A DNA stretch of 64,000 nt from positions 1-64,000 of the IMG/VR virus record IMGVR_UViG_3300024313_000004; one strand, 5' to 3'. A model generated the notes under the pieces. It saw only the letters and a program-made list of their open reading frames with translations. It had not been told where the DNA came from and did no database searches. Numbering within the stretch: the first letter of the stretch is position 1; each line of letters begins with the position of its first letter. Positions 35,246 through 42,978 of the stretch are shown one piece after another. A program made the position numbers and the translations under genes. The stretch comes from a virus.

Positions 35246-35787
35246 ATAATATAAAGACATATGAAGGATTCTTAGATTTCTTCAAAAAGAAACCAAAGAG
35301 TACAGAGCCAGTTTATATGGATGATATAAAAGATTGTGGATATGATATTTTACATGATTCTAAAAATAGAATAGATGCATACATGGATAGAAGACCTGGC
35401 GGGATAAAACATGATTATGATGATATTTTTGGTATCAAGAGAGGAATGGATTCAACACACGATTATGAGGATCTTATGAATGATACTTTGGGACTACCAC
35501 CAAACGTAAGGGATAATAAGATGATTATAGAATTTCGATATTATTTATCAGGTGATAAAGGTATTTCAAAAAATGAAATGTCGGAAATACTTAAAGAATT
35601 TGTTGATAAACTACAGATATTAAATAGTACTGTAAGTTTTTACCTTTCATGGGGTTATGATGAAGGGTATATAGATAATAAAGAATATAAGAATATCGAC
35701 AAGATGATGGATGTTATATACAAAAAGGATAAAACTCCATTGATAGCTATGAAAATAACTGCACCTTCTGATATAATCGTTGATTAA
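35242..35787 (+). CDS. Leader-bearing hypothetical protein, 181 aa
   Basis: It begins MNNIKTYEGFLDFFKKKPK, a variant of the common leader followed by a basic stretch. The body is mixed alpha/beta with Tyr/Asp-rich turns (HDYDDIFGIKRGMDSTHDYE). It overlaps the preceding gene by four bases (ATGA), indicating co-translation. No family is recognised. Confidence 0.55.
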   Translation: MNNIKTYEGFLDFFKKKPKSTEPVYMDDIKDCGYDILHDSKNRIDAYMDRRPGGIKHDYDDIFGIKRGMDSTHDYEDLMNDTLGLPPNVRDNKMIIEFRYYLSGDKGISKNEMSEILKEFVDKLQILNSTVSFYLSWGYDEGYIDNKEYKNIDKMMDVIYKKDKTPLIAMKITAPSDIIVD

Positions 35788-35827
35788 ATTTTATAAACTT
35801 AGAATGTGATTTTTTATATCATGTTAT

Positions 35828-37018
35828 ATGGATAAGGAATACATAAAGGATTTAGTTCAAAAGATACTCAATAAAGAGTTTGCGAATAAAAACAAAAGAA
35901 AAATAGTTGATTACGTTGATAGATTCAACGTGGCATGTCCTTATTGTGGTGATTCTAAAAACGAATATAAGAAAAGAGGTAACCTTTATTTAAATCGATT
36001 GATGTATGTTTGTTTCAATTGTGATAAGAGGACAAACCTTGATAGGATGTGTAGGGATTTCAACGAAATGGTTGATCCAGATAAGAAACTTGAGATGATT
36101 GAGCATCTTAATAGTGTAATGACATATTCTGATTATGAGACCAATATGTCCGATGCTAAGTTTGAAAATCTTATCGAATTAAGCGAGTTAGAGAGAGTTT
36201 TCTCTGCAAACCTTACTCAGATATCAGATTTCAAACCTATTCAAACCAACGGCGGTATATACAAGTATTTAATAGGTCGTGGAATACCCGAAGAATATCA
36301 TAAAAATATCTATCAAGCAAAATTCTGGAAAAATGAAGATGAAAGTGAATGGATAATTGTTATGTTAAATCGAAGAGATAATAAAGTATTGGGTATGCAA
36401 GTTCGTAACCTAAAAGAAGGAAAACGAAGAATGTTTAAAATTTATAACTATGAAAATCTTTTAGAGTGGATAAATATTGGTAAAGAAGAACCAATCGATA
36501 TTGATATGAATGAGATGGTTATTTATAATAAACTATCATATTATTTTAATATTTTAAATGTTGACTTAGGCAGAACTATAACTATTTTTGAAGGTTATTT
36601 AGATTCTCTTTTTTACCCAAACTCAATAGGATTAGTAGGTGTAAATACTGACTATAGAGTTATTGAAAATAATGGTTTAGATATACAGTATTTTTTCGAT
36701 AATGATGATGCAGGGTTTAATAAAACTGAGGAGAAAATGAAAAGTGGGTACCCTGTTTTTTTATGGAGAAAACTTTTTGAAGATATAGTTGAAAAAAAGA
36801 AGTCACCTGACCCAATGTTACTTTTACATAGAATAAGTAAAGTAAAGGATATAAATAGACTTGCAACATTGGTACCAAATCCATTTAAAACATTAAGGTT
36901 AGATGATTTTTTTAGTAAAGATGTTTTAGACTTAAAATGGATACCAAAAAGGAAGAAATATTCTAAGAAAGAAGATACTGATTATAATCGAAAGTTCAAC
37001 AATATTAAGTATTTATAA
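35828..37018 (+). CDS. DnaG/gp61-type DNA primase, 396 aa
   Basis: The N-terminus has a zinc-ribbon (ACPYCGDSKN ... YVCFNCDKRTNLDRMC, CPxC...CxxC). The C-terminal half has a Toprim-like core: TIFEGYLDSLF (catalytic Glu), LVGVNTDYR and the metal-binding FFDNDDAGF. This combination is that of a phage primase such as T4 gp61, which lays RNA primers on the lagging strand. The C-terminus is basic. The gene lies in a leader-protein cluster rather than beside the polymerase. Confidence 0.8.
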   Translation: MDKEYIKDLVQKILNKEFANKNKRKIVDYVDRFNVACPYCGDSKNEYKKRGNLYLNRLMYVCFNCDKRTNLDRMCRDFNEMVDPDKKLEMIEHLNSVMTYSDYETNMSDAKFENLIELSELERVFSANLTQISDFKPIQTNGGIYKYLIGRGIPEEYHKNIYQAKFWKNEDESEWIIVMLNRRDNKVLGMQVRNLKEGKRRMFKIYNYENLLEWINIGKEEPIDIDMNEMVIYNKLSYYFNILNVDLGRTITIFEGYLDSLFYPNSIGLVGVNTDYRVIENNGLDIQYFFDNDDAGFNKTEEKMKSGYPVFLWRKLFEDIVEKKKSPDPMLLLHRISKVKDINRLATLVPNPFKTLRLDDFFSKDVLDLKWIPKRKKYSKKEDTDYNRKFNNIKYL

Positions 37019-37030
37019 ATTTCTTTTCTG

Positions 37031-37046
37031 TTTTTAATATATAAAA
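37031..37046 (+). promoter_or_regulatory. Candidate phage promoter box
   Basis: TTTTTAATATATAAAA lies 14 nt upstream of the membrane-protein gene at 37060. Confidence 0.5.
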
Positions 37047-37059
37047 GAAAATATTAAAA

Positions 37060-37365
37060 ATGGAAAAGAAAGTTGAGGTACCTAAAACTGATAAAAAGAA
37101 GTTCTTTTTTGGTTGGAATAATTGTAAATGGTTATTTACAGAGTTATTAAATGTTTATTCTAATAAAAAATCATATTTCTCGAAGAAGAGAGTAGAATCA
37201 GGTATAGCATTTATTATCGCACAATGGGGAATGGTTTTTTTCTTATTAGAAAAACATGTAGATTTATCGATGGGTGAATTCTTATTATGGGCAGCAGCTG
37301 AATTTGCAGTATCTGGTTATATTATAAATAAGATACAAAAAGAGAAAAATAATTTAGAGGAATGA
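37060..37365 (+). CDS. Small membrane protein, 101 aa
   Basis: A basic N-terminus (VPKTDKKKFFFGWNNCKWLF) is followed by two hydrophobic segments: GIAFIIAQWGMVFFLLEK and GEFLLWAAAEFAVSGYIINK. The tail is charged. Two transmembrane helices and size near 100 residues are holin-like, but the endolysin gene is 17 kb away. It overlaps the next gene by four bases. Confidence 0.55.
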   Translation: MEKKVEVPKTDKKKFFFGWNNCKWLFTELLNVYSNKKSYFSKKRVESGIAFIIAQWGMVFFLLEKHVDLSMGEFLLWAAAEFAVSGYIINKIQKEKNNLEE

Positions 37366-38276
37366 AATACGGAGTAATCTATATAAAAATATGTCCTAAA
37401 GAAGGAACTCCCGGAGATTGGATAAAGTATTGCCAGATATTATCTGCGACTCCTAAATCGTTTCAGTTAAACGCGAAAGTGATTGCTGATGATATAAACT
37501 CTAGATATTCGGATGATATAGTAATACCTATGGACATAGATGTACATCCTGGATGTACGACAACACCTGAAAGTGTTAAAGAGATTGCGGAAGATATGTA
37601 TAATCAATTTTGTGAGTTAGTAGAAAGACAGGGCATTCCAAATTCTGTAAGATGTGTTTATTCGGTTGGTGAACTTAGAAATGTTAATGTTGATTCTACA
37701 CATCATCTAGGTAATGATAAAATTATGGTGAAATTAGGAAGATTTTTAGATGAATCTGACGAACCGGGTATATTTGAGGTAGATGGAACAGATAGGATAT
37801 TGGAATCTATCGAAGAGATGGAAGAAGATTCTGAAGATATAATGCAGGAGCTTAAAGACGAAGGATTCAAGATCAGCTTTGAAAGAGACACGTCTATTTT
37901 AGGAGTCAAAGATACATTCTTTTCAGTGTTGATTGAGCGACCATATTTTTCTCCTGCGAGAGAGATACCTGGATTACCTTCACCTCCAGGAGGATTATAT
38001 TCTGGCGACATCTTTGCCTGGAAAGAAGTTAAGGGTGCTGTAATAAGGCTGAACGATTGGTATTATTCACATTCCGGTAGAGACTATACTCCTGGAATAA
38101 ACGGTGAGATAAGCAACAAACTTACTAATATGGGAATAAAGGTAGAGACAAAGTCTCCTTTTAGGATGTTTAGCGGAGGAACAGAATTTGGAATAGGATG
38201 GAGCTCTCCAGAGGATTTCGACAGCTTAGGTGATACCATAACTTTCACTAGACTCACTATAGCGATGATGTTATAA
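37362..38276 (+). CDS. Hypothetical protein, 304 aa, with distinct codon use
   Basis: The protein is soluble alpha/beta with DIDVHPGCTTTPESVKEIAE, an acidic helix (ESIEEMEEDSEDIMQELKDE) and a Gly/Pro loop (GLPSPPGGLYSGD). Many codons end in G/C (for example GACGAAGGATTCAAGATCAG), unlike the A/T-ending style around it, suggesting later acquisition or strong expression. No family is recognised. It begins at an ATGA junction with the membrane protein. Confidence 0.55.
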   Translation: MKYGVIYIKICPKEGTPGDWIKYCQILSATPKSFQLNAKVIADDINSRYSDDIVIPMDIDVHPGCTTTPESVKEIAEDMYNQFCELVERQGIPNSVRCVYSVGELRNVNVDSTHHLGNDKIMVKLGRFLDESDEPGIFEVDGTDRILESIEEMEEDSEDIMQELKDEGFKISFERDTSILGVKDTFFSVLIERPYFSPAREIPGLPSPPGGLYSGDIFAWKEVKGAVIRLNDWYYSHSGRDYTPGINGEISNKLTNMGIKVETKSPFRMFSGGTEFGIGWSSPEDFDSLGDTITFTRLTIAMML

Positions 38277-38310
38277 AATATAATATATAAAAAAAAATAA
38301 TATATAAAAA

Positions 38311-38697
38311 ATGAAAAATATTAAGAAATTTGAAAACTTCCAAGAGTCGGATCAAAAAAATATATTTGTATTTAATACAAACAAAGAGTTAAGAGGATTT
38401 GCAGAATGGAATACGCCGGAAGAAACCTTAGAAAGTTTCAAATCTGATCTTTATTTTTTGGGACATGAAGAATATGAGGGTATCTTCGTAGAAGCTAAAG
38501 TTTCGGACAATGATATTATCATATCATTGGATTCTGATTATGGTTGGAGTAATAAAGAGTTAGAAGACTACATTAGTAAGAGAGAGAAAGATTTAGAGAA
38601 GTTCTTTAGAAATGTTCTAACTGAAATTTTAAACGATGATTATATTAAATTATATTCTATTGATGGTGAAAAAATAGATATTAAAAATGTAAAATAA
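38311..38697 (+). CDS. Leader-bearing hypothetical protein, 128 aa
   Basis: It begins MKNIKKFENFQESDQ, a clear leader, with possible cleavage after FQES. The remainder is an acidic alpha/beta domain with a long helix (NKELEDYISKREKDLEKFF). It is preceded by an AATATATAAA stretch and followed by a strong terminator. It is a candidate head-packaged protein. Confidence 0.6.
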   Translation: MKNIKKFENFQESDQKNIFVFNTNKELRGFAEWNTPEETLESFKSDLYFLGHEEYEGIFVEAKVSDNDIIISLDSDYGWSNKELEDYISKREKDLEKFFRNVLTEILNDDYIKLYSIDGEKIDIKNVK

Positions 38698-38716
38698 TTC
38701 TACATTTAATAAAACT

Positions 38717-38747
38717 AAAAAAACCACTCATTTTTGAGTGGTTTTTT
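38717..38747. terminator. Bidirectional intrinsic terminator
   Basis: AAAACCACTCA and TGAGTGGTTTT form a stem with A and T flanks between converging genes. Confidence 0.75.
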
Positions 38748-38761
38748 ATATTTAATTTTTA

Positions 38762-39352
38762 TTAAAACTTTCTTTTGAATGTTCTGTTTTTGTAACTTTT
38801 AGATTCGCCAATTTTTTCAATATCTACTGCTTGTGCTTTAAGTGCTTGTGCTTCAGGATCTAAGCCAGTTTCAGTTTTATCTGGACCTTGTTCGAATTCA
38901 CCTTGAGCTTGAGCTCTTCTTTGTGCTTGAGCTTGAGCTCTTCTTTCTTTTTTACCTTGAGCTTCTTTTTGTGCCTCTGGGTTATTAAGGTAAGCAACAA
39001 CTTTTTCGATATCATCTGTTTTCAAATCAATATCATCAACTCTAAATTTACCAGTTTCTGATGGTTGATCAATTTTATGACCTTCGTAGTTGATTACATT
39101 TCCTGATACCGAAGTACCTAGTAATTCTGCCAATCCTGCTAATCCACCTTCTACTGCATCTAATTCATCACCATATGCTAATGGATTATCCTTTACACCT
39201 GGTTCTTCTGTAGGAATAACAGATGGCCTAGATGGTCTCGGTGTTGACGGAGTTTCTGTTGGTGCTGGAATTGTTTCAGGAGTAACACTTGGTCTTGAAG
39301 GAGTAGGTGCGTTCTCATTTGTTTTTACAAATTGATTATATTTTTTAATCAT
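38762..39352 (-). CDS. Leader-bearing Pro/Thr-rich and Ala/Gln-rich protein, 196 aa
   Basis: The leader MIKKYNQFVKTNE is followed by a Pro/Thr/Ser-rich region (residues ~15-52), a short folded part (LGTSVSGNVINYEGHKID) and an Ala/Gln/Arg-rich helix (RRAQAQAQRRAQAQGEFEQ). The C-terminus is basic (KNRTFKRKF). The low complexity and leader suggest a head-internal or scaffold-like protein. A promoter box at 39375-39386 precedes it. Confidence 0.6.
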   Translation of the reverse strand: MIKKYNQFVKTNENAPTPSRPSVTPETIPAPTETPSTPRPSRPSVIPTEEPGVKDNPLAYGDELDAVEGGLAGLAELLGTSVSGNVINYEGHKIDQPSETGKFRVDDIDLKTDDIEKVVAYLNNPEAQKEAQGKKERRAQAQAQRRAQAQGEFEQGPDKTETGLDPEAQALKAQAVDIEKIGESKSYKNRTFKRKF

Positions 39353-39374
39353 CTTTTTAGACTTATTTTTTTAG

Positions 39375-39386
39375 TATATATTAAAA
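39375..39386 (-). promoter_or_regulatory. Candidate phage promoter box
   Basis: TTTTAATATATA is located about 22 nt upstream of the ATG at 39352. Confidence 0.45.
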
Positions 39387-39522
39387 TATTTTTTCCTTTT
39401 TTACTCTTCTTCACTTGCTTTTGAATGTCGCCAATTATCTTTGACTCTATTTTAGTGTTTCTACTTCTTGTACTATTTTCCCAATTGACTACCCATGAAG
39501 GACTCGAATTTTATTGTCTTCA

Positions 39523-40023
39523 TTATTCTTCGTTTTTATTTTCTAACTCACTGACTACATAGTCAATAAAGCTATCTAGTTCATATTCGTATCCTTCACA
39601 AAAGTCAAAAATGTCAAATTCATCTAAATTAAAAACACTTATAAAATCAGGTATTGTCATTTTAGTATTTGTATTATATATTATCTTACCTTCTAATCTA
39701 CCACTAATACTTTTACCACCCTTTAATATTAAATCGGGACAGTTTAAAATTCCAAAGTAATGTTTTTCATTATTATGGTATTCTATATGGTCAAATTCGA
39801 ATTTGAATAATCCTGAATCATCTTCAAAGAATCGTTCGCTTTCTATTTTATTTAATTCTTGGTGTACGTTTTCTTCACCGCCATATTTGTGTGCATCTAA
39901 GAAATCTTTTTCTAAATTGGAAAGTGACTTAATACCATGTTTTGATATTTTATCTAAAATATCATCGACTCTTTGTGCGGTTGTATATCCTTCGTATCTC
40001 ATCAAGTGTTTCATAATTTTCAT
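39523..40023 (-). CDS. Leader-like N-terminus plus ILDKI-type module, 166 aa
   Basis: The frame opens further upstream, but ATG 40023 (MKIMKHLMRYEGYTTAQ) follows an AATATATAAA box and gives a leader-like start. Residues ~20-48 contain VDDILDKISKHGIKSLSNLE followed by KDFLDAHKYG, the same helical module as in the proteins at 3112, 56033 and 63208, but here near the N-terminus. The C-terminal half is an alpha/beta domain rich in Asp/Glu/Phe. Function is unknown. Confidence 0.55.
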   Translation of the reverse strand: MKIMKHLMRYEGYTTAQRVDDILDKISKHGIKSLSNLEKDFLDAHKYGGEENVHQELNKIESERFFEDDSGLFKFEFDHIEYHNNEKHYFGILNCPDLILKGGKSISGRLEGKIIYNTNTKMTIPDFISVFNLDEFDIFDFCEGYEYELDSFIDYVVSELENKNEE

Positions 40024-40055
40024 TGGTTTATATATTATTTTTGAGAAACTTTTTT

Positions 40056-40397
40056 TTATAAAATCGTCGTTTTCCAATTGTTTTGATAATCCGTCTCTAT
40101 AATCTTTTTCTTTACTGCCTCATAAACTGGTATAAGATTACCTGAGGTTTGATATATAGCAATATTATTTTTTTGATATTTTTCTGAATTGAAATCTTCT
40201 GGATCTTTATTATAAAGTATAGAGTCTATTTTATTTTCTCGATCACGAGTCTTTATAACATCAACATAACTATCTATAAAGAATATTATAAAACCATCTT
40301 CTACTTTGTGATTTTTAATCATATCAAAATCTATTCCTTCATAGAAATAAGTGGTTACATCATTTATTTCTATCTTTTCAATCAAAGTCAAATCCAT
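40056..40397 (-). CDS. Hypothetical protein, 113 aa
   Basis: A slightly longer start (40409) exists; 40397 gives MDLTLIEKIEIND with a shorter overlap into the upstream gene. The protein is alpha/beta (GFIIFFIDSYVDVIKTRD) and has no recognised motif. It is read from the same message as the gene ending at 40378. Confidence 0.5.
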   Translation of the reverse strand: MDLTLIEKIEINDVTTYFYEGIDFDMIKNHKVEDGFIIFFIDSYVDVIKTRDRENKIDSILYNKDPEDFNSEKYQKNNIAIYQTSGNLIPVYEAVKKKIIETDYQNNWKTTIL

Positions 40398-40617
40398 CAA
40401 ATAAATCATCTATTTTTTTATCTCTAAAAGAACCTTTTTGTTTACCTTCAAATTCTTCATCTTTTTCGAATTTATTTTTAAATTCTTCAAATGCTGTTCT
40501 TGATATTTTAGAAAGTGCCATAGCACCGGTTGATATTTTACCTTCATTTAATTTGTCTGTTAGATAACTTACAAACATTGGATATAGTTTTTCATTTTTC
40601 ATAGAATATATATCCAA
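40378..40617 (-). CDS. Hypothetical protein, 79 aa
   Basis: This is a short helical protein (SYLTDKLNEGKISTGAMALS) with a charged C-terminus ending DDLFDGFDFD. It is the first gene of a leftward pair starting near a TATATATT-rich promoter region. No family is recognised. Confidence 0.5.
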   Translation of the reverse strand: MDIYSMKNEKLYPMFVSYLTDKLNEGKISTGAMALSKISRTAFEEFKNKFEKDEEFEGKQKGSFRDKKIDDLFDGFDFD

Positions 40618-40655
40618 TAAGTACTTTCCGAAAATAATTTATTTATATATACACT

Positions 40656-41387
40656 ATGATAAAAGATTTAAGTTTAGGACCAGTTTTCACAAGTAAGTAT
40701 GGTGATGTGAATTCAATAAATTGGTTGAATGGAATCATCAAAAAGTATATTGCAGAGGTTTATAGACCTTTTGGATATTATTATGGATGTCCTAATAAAG
40801 ACATTGATGTGGATGGTAGAAAAATAAATACAGAATATATTGCGAAGATGGTGAATAATTATACCGTTTTCAAAGGTATAATAGAGAAAGTTGGTATAAC
40901 GACTGAGGAAGAATTTTATGATTATATGACTAATAATTTATTTGATGTGTATAACTACAAAGGTCTTTACTTTGATGAAAAGACTTTACCAATTCTTATA
41001 GCAACCACCAGAAGAGGTAATAAAGGTGAACAAGATTCTTTAATTTTCTTTAAAAATGAATTACTTAAAAAGGGTATTCAATGTGTAATGATATCACCTA
41101 CACCAGAAGAAGATTTATCAGGTATAGATGGTAAATTCATTTGGAATGGTAAAGAATTGACTATACAAGTAAAGCCTTATGATAATATTATGGAGAATGA
41201 TGGTTTAGTGAGTGCGTACTCTCAAGGGTCGTTATCACTTAAAATAGTAGGATCTAGTAAAAATGTAGATTATTTAGTATTATATAAACTAGAAAAAAAT
41301 AGCTTTATTATTGTTCGTTCAAGTAATACTACTGTACAAGGTAATCTATTTAAATTCCCAAAAGATAAGATAATTTCAATGAAATAA
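40656..41387 (+). CDS. PD-(D/E)XK-like nuclease domain protein, 243 aa
   Basis: The C-terminal half carries a restriction-endonuclease-fold pattern: RRGNKGEQDSLIFFKNELLK, then GIDGKFIWNGKELTIQVKP, where Asp and Q-x-K would be the active-site residues. The N-terminal ~110 residues are helical and of unknown type. It may cut or repair DNA. The call rests on a single motif set and is tentative. It ends in a terminator. Confidence 0.5.
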   Translation: MIKDLSLGPVFTSKYGDVNSINWLNGIIKKYIAEVYRPFGYYYGCPNKDIDVDGRKINTEYIAKMVNNYTVFKGIIEKVGITTEEEFYDYMTNNLFDVYNYKGLYFDEKTLPILIATTRRGNKGEQDSLIFFKNELLKKGIQCVMISPTPEEDLSGIDGKFIWNGKELTIQVKPYDNIMENDGLVSAYSQGSLSLKIVGSSKNVDYLVLYKLEKNSFIIVRSSNTTVQGNLFKFPKDKIISMK

Positions 41388-41416
41388 AAAAGTCACTCAT
41401 TCTGAGTGACTTTTTT
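41386..41416 (+). terminator. Intrinsic terminator
   Basis: AAAAAAGTCACTCA and TGAGTGACTTTTTT pair across a 3-nt loop. The stop of the nuclease-like gene overlaps its first bases. Confidence 0.8.
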
Positions 41417-41430
41417 ATATTTTCTAAAGT

Positions 41431-42798
41431 TTATATACCTCCAAAGCCATTGAATATATCCATTACGACTGACAATCTCTCAGTTATTTCTGGCATTCCC
41501 AACGGTTCGATAATCTTATTTATCGGTGCCAAAATACACTTAGCGAATTGAATATCATAATTTATTTCAGGTGCAATCTCAATAGGATAAGAACCTCTGA
41601 TATATGCAAATATATCACCGTTATGTGTATCTTTACAATAATAATATTTTATCTTTGTTCCTGATTTTATAAACTCATATTTTGTTTGTAATAGTTTATT
41701 TTGATTTAATAAGTAATTATGATAAGCACTTGCCTTAACTGCAAAGTGTGCTCCATTTACAAACTTTAATGGTAATGATTTATCGTCAATTACTTTAGCA
41801 TCATAGTTCGAACAAGAAGATTGCATCGCGATATCGTCGATATCTGCTAACTCAAATTCTTTACGTAATGCTTTTATGAGTTTAAGTAAATCTTTGATGT
41901 TGAATGTATTTGAATTCTCAAATAAATATTTAACAATATTGATAATTTTCTCCCTAGCGAAAAGTGGTGTTGATGATCTAACAAGTTCCACTCCTTTTGG
42001 GTATAAGTATGATAATCTTTCATAAGGTATACCATCTTCAAAAGAAACATGTTGTATGTATTTCTTCTTAGCCAGAGATATAATAGATTCTGATATTCTT
42101 TCTAACTCAAAATCTTCTTTATTATCTACTCCAAATCCTGCAGCATAATCTTCTAAACACTGTTTGAAATATCCACCATATCTGTAATGGTCCATTCCGT
42201 GTATATAGTCTACTTCTCTTGACCAGTTCCATTTTACATCACAGGTAAGAGAACCACTTGAAACTAAGTTCATAAAATCTCTATCTTTTATGAATAAACC
42301 ATCTACAATTACCATTTCATAGTCCATTGTTAAAAGCTTTTCAAAGTCATTATAGTTTTCTGCACCACCAAGATAATTTGGATTATCAGTATTGATTTTT
42401 TTTGGTGATAAAACGATAAATTTCTTATCAATCTCACTTAATGATTTTGGATTTAGAAATAAATTCTCCCATTCTGAATGTTCTATTGCAGGTAGGAATG
42501 ATACAAATAAAGAATCGGTATCTGCATATATTGATACTGCTTCATTATTATTTATCTGTGTAACATTTCTAATACAAAGATTTTTATGGAATTCTTCATC
42601 TAAATGCCATTGATTATACCAATAATCTTCATTTACCATATCCATAGTTTTTGTTAAATCCCTTCCTTGTGCTGTAATTGTGCCTGCAACATGATTATTA
42701 TATAATATGAAGTAGGCTGTCGCGAATGCTCCGTAAGAGCCGTTCAGTACTAATTTTAGTCTTTTTGCCCCCAGTAAAAAATACCGGGGGCTAAACAA
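41431..42798 (-). CDS. Family B DNA polymerase, C-terminal part (split), ~440 aa
   Basis: Motif B is KLVLNGSYGAFATAYF (K-x3-N-x2-YG; canonical NSxYG has Ser where this has Gly), followed by a motif C-like YADTDSLFVSFLP with the catalytic Asp pair region. The C-terminal thumb region follows (LYPKGVELVRSSTPLFARE). Motif A and the 3'-5' exonuclease are absent and are not found in this window. The frame opens only at a TTG (42798). The residues before KLVLN are not polymerase-like and correspond to the inserted 40-nt element. The upstream continuation is the 35-codon ORF at 42791-42898. Confidence 0.8.
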   Translation of the reverse strand: MFSPRYFLLGAKRLKLVLNGSYGAFATAYFILYNNHVAGTITAQGRDLTKTMDMVNEDYWYNQWHLDEEFHKNLCIRNVTQINNNEAVSIYADTDSLFVSFLPAIEHSEWENLFLNPKSLSEIDKKFIVLSPKKINTDNPNYLGGAENYNDFEKLLTMDYEMVIVDGLFIKDRDFMNLVSSGSLTCDVKWNWSREVDYIHGMDHYRYGGYFKQCLEDYAAGFGVDNKEDFELERISESIISLAKKKYIQHVSFEDGIPYERLSYLYPKGVELVRSSTPLFAREKIINIVKYLFENSNTFNIKDLLKLIKALRKEFELADIDDIAMQSSCSNYDAKVIDDKSLPLKFVNGAHFAVKASAYHNYLLNQNKLLQTKYEFIKSGTKIKYYYCKDTHNGDIFAYIRGSYPIEIAPEINYDIQFAKCILAPINKIIEPLGMPEITERLSVVMDIFNGFGGI

Positions 42799-42853
42799 GA
42801 GCGAGCTGAAGTGCGTTGTAGTATTCCGCTTCCTTCTTTAGCTCGCTCGCTTG
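42757..42853 (-). other. Putative recoding element (translational-bypass-like) within the polymerase gene
   Basis: In the mRNA sense, the arms CAAGCGAGCGAGCU (42853-42840) and AGCUCGCUCUUG (42807-42796) pair over 12 bp with a 2-nt bulge. Next come codons CUU GUU and a UAG (42793-42791). A second hairpin follows, GCCCCCGGUA/UACUGGGGGC with a U5 loop (42791-42767). Excising 40 nt (42796-42757) joins LQLAL directly to KLVLNGSYG. The takeoff and landing codons would be CUU and CUA. Mechanism is inferred. Confidence 0.5.
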
Positions 42854-42898
42854 TTTTTTTAAAGACTCGATTTTTGATATTTTATCTTCTCGTGTCAT
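42791..42898 (-). CDS. 35-codon ORF encoding the polymerase segment just before motif B
   Basis: From ATG 42898 the ORF reads MTREDKISKIESLKKQ, ASELKKEAEYYNALQLALV, then UAG. The residues NALQLAL are what precedes motif B in family B polymerases (AQINR before KLLINSLYG in RB69, with Gln at -8 from Asn). It starts the C-terminal polymerase half after a split that removed motif A. G/C-ending codons (GCG, CTC, TAC, AAC) are used unusually often, apparently to make the RNA stem. No promoter box is obvious, but the upstream is AT-rich. Confidence 0.6.
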   Translation of the reverse strand: MTREDKISKIESLKKQASELKKEAEYYNALQLALV

Positions 42899-42978
42899 AT
42901 AATTTATATACTTTTTATTAAATAAGTTCTAAATGGAACTTATACTATTTGATATATATTTAAAATAGTATTATTTAT

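Noticed and set aside
39387-39522. Possible tRNA or degraded gene between 39352 and 39523 (TTCGAGTCC on the minus strand)
   Set aside because: A T-loop-like string is present, but no paired T, anticodon or acceptor stem can be drawn. The stretch holds one promoter box and otherwise no clear feature.
42757-42796. Plain +1 ribosomal frameshift across CUU GUU UAG
   Set aside because: It would link the frames but would add 13 residues (VSPRYFLLGAKRL) inside the motif B helix; the exact 40-nt skip restores the family spacing. Kept only as the weaker alternative.
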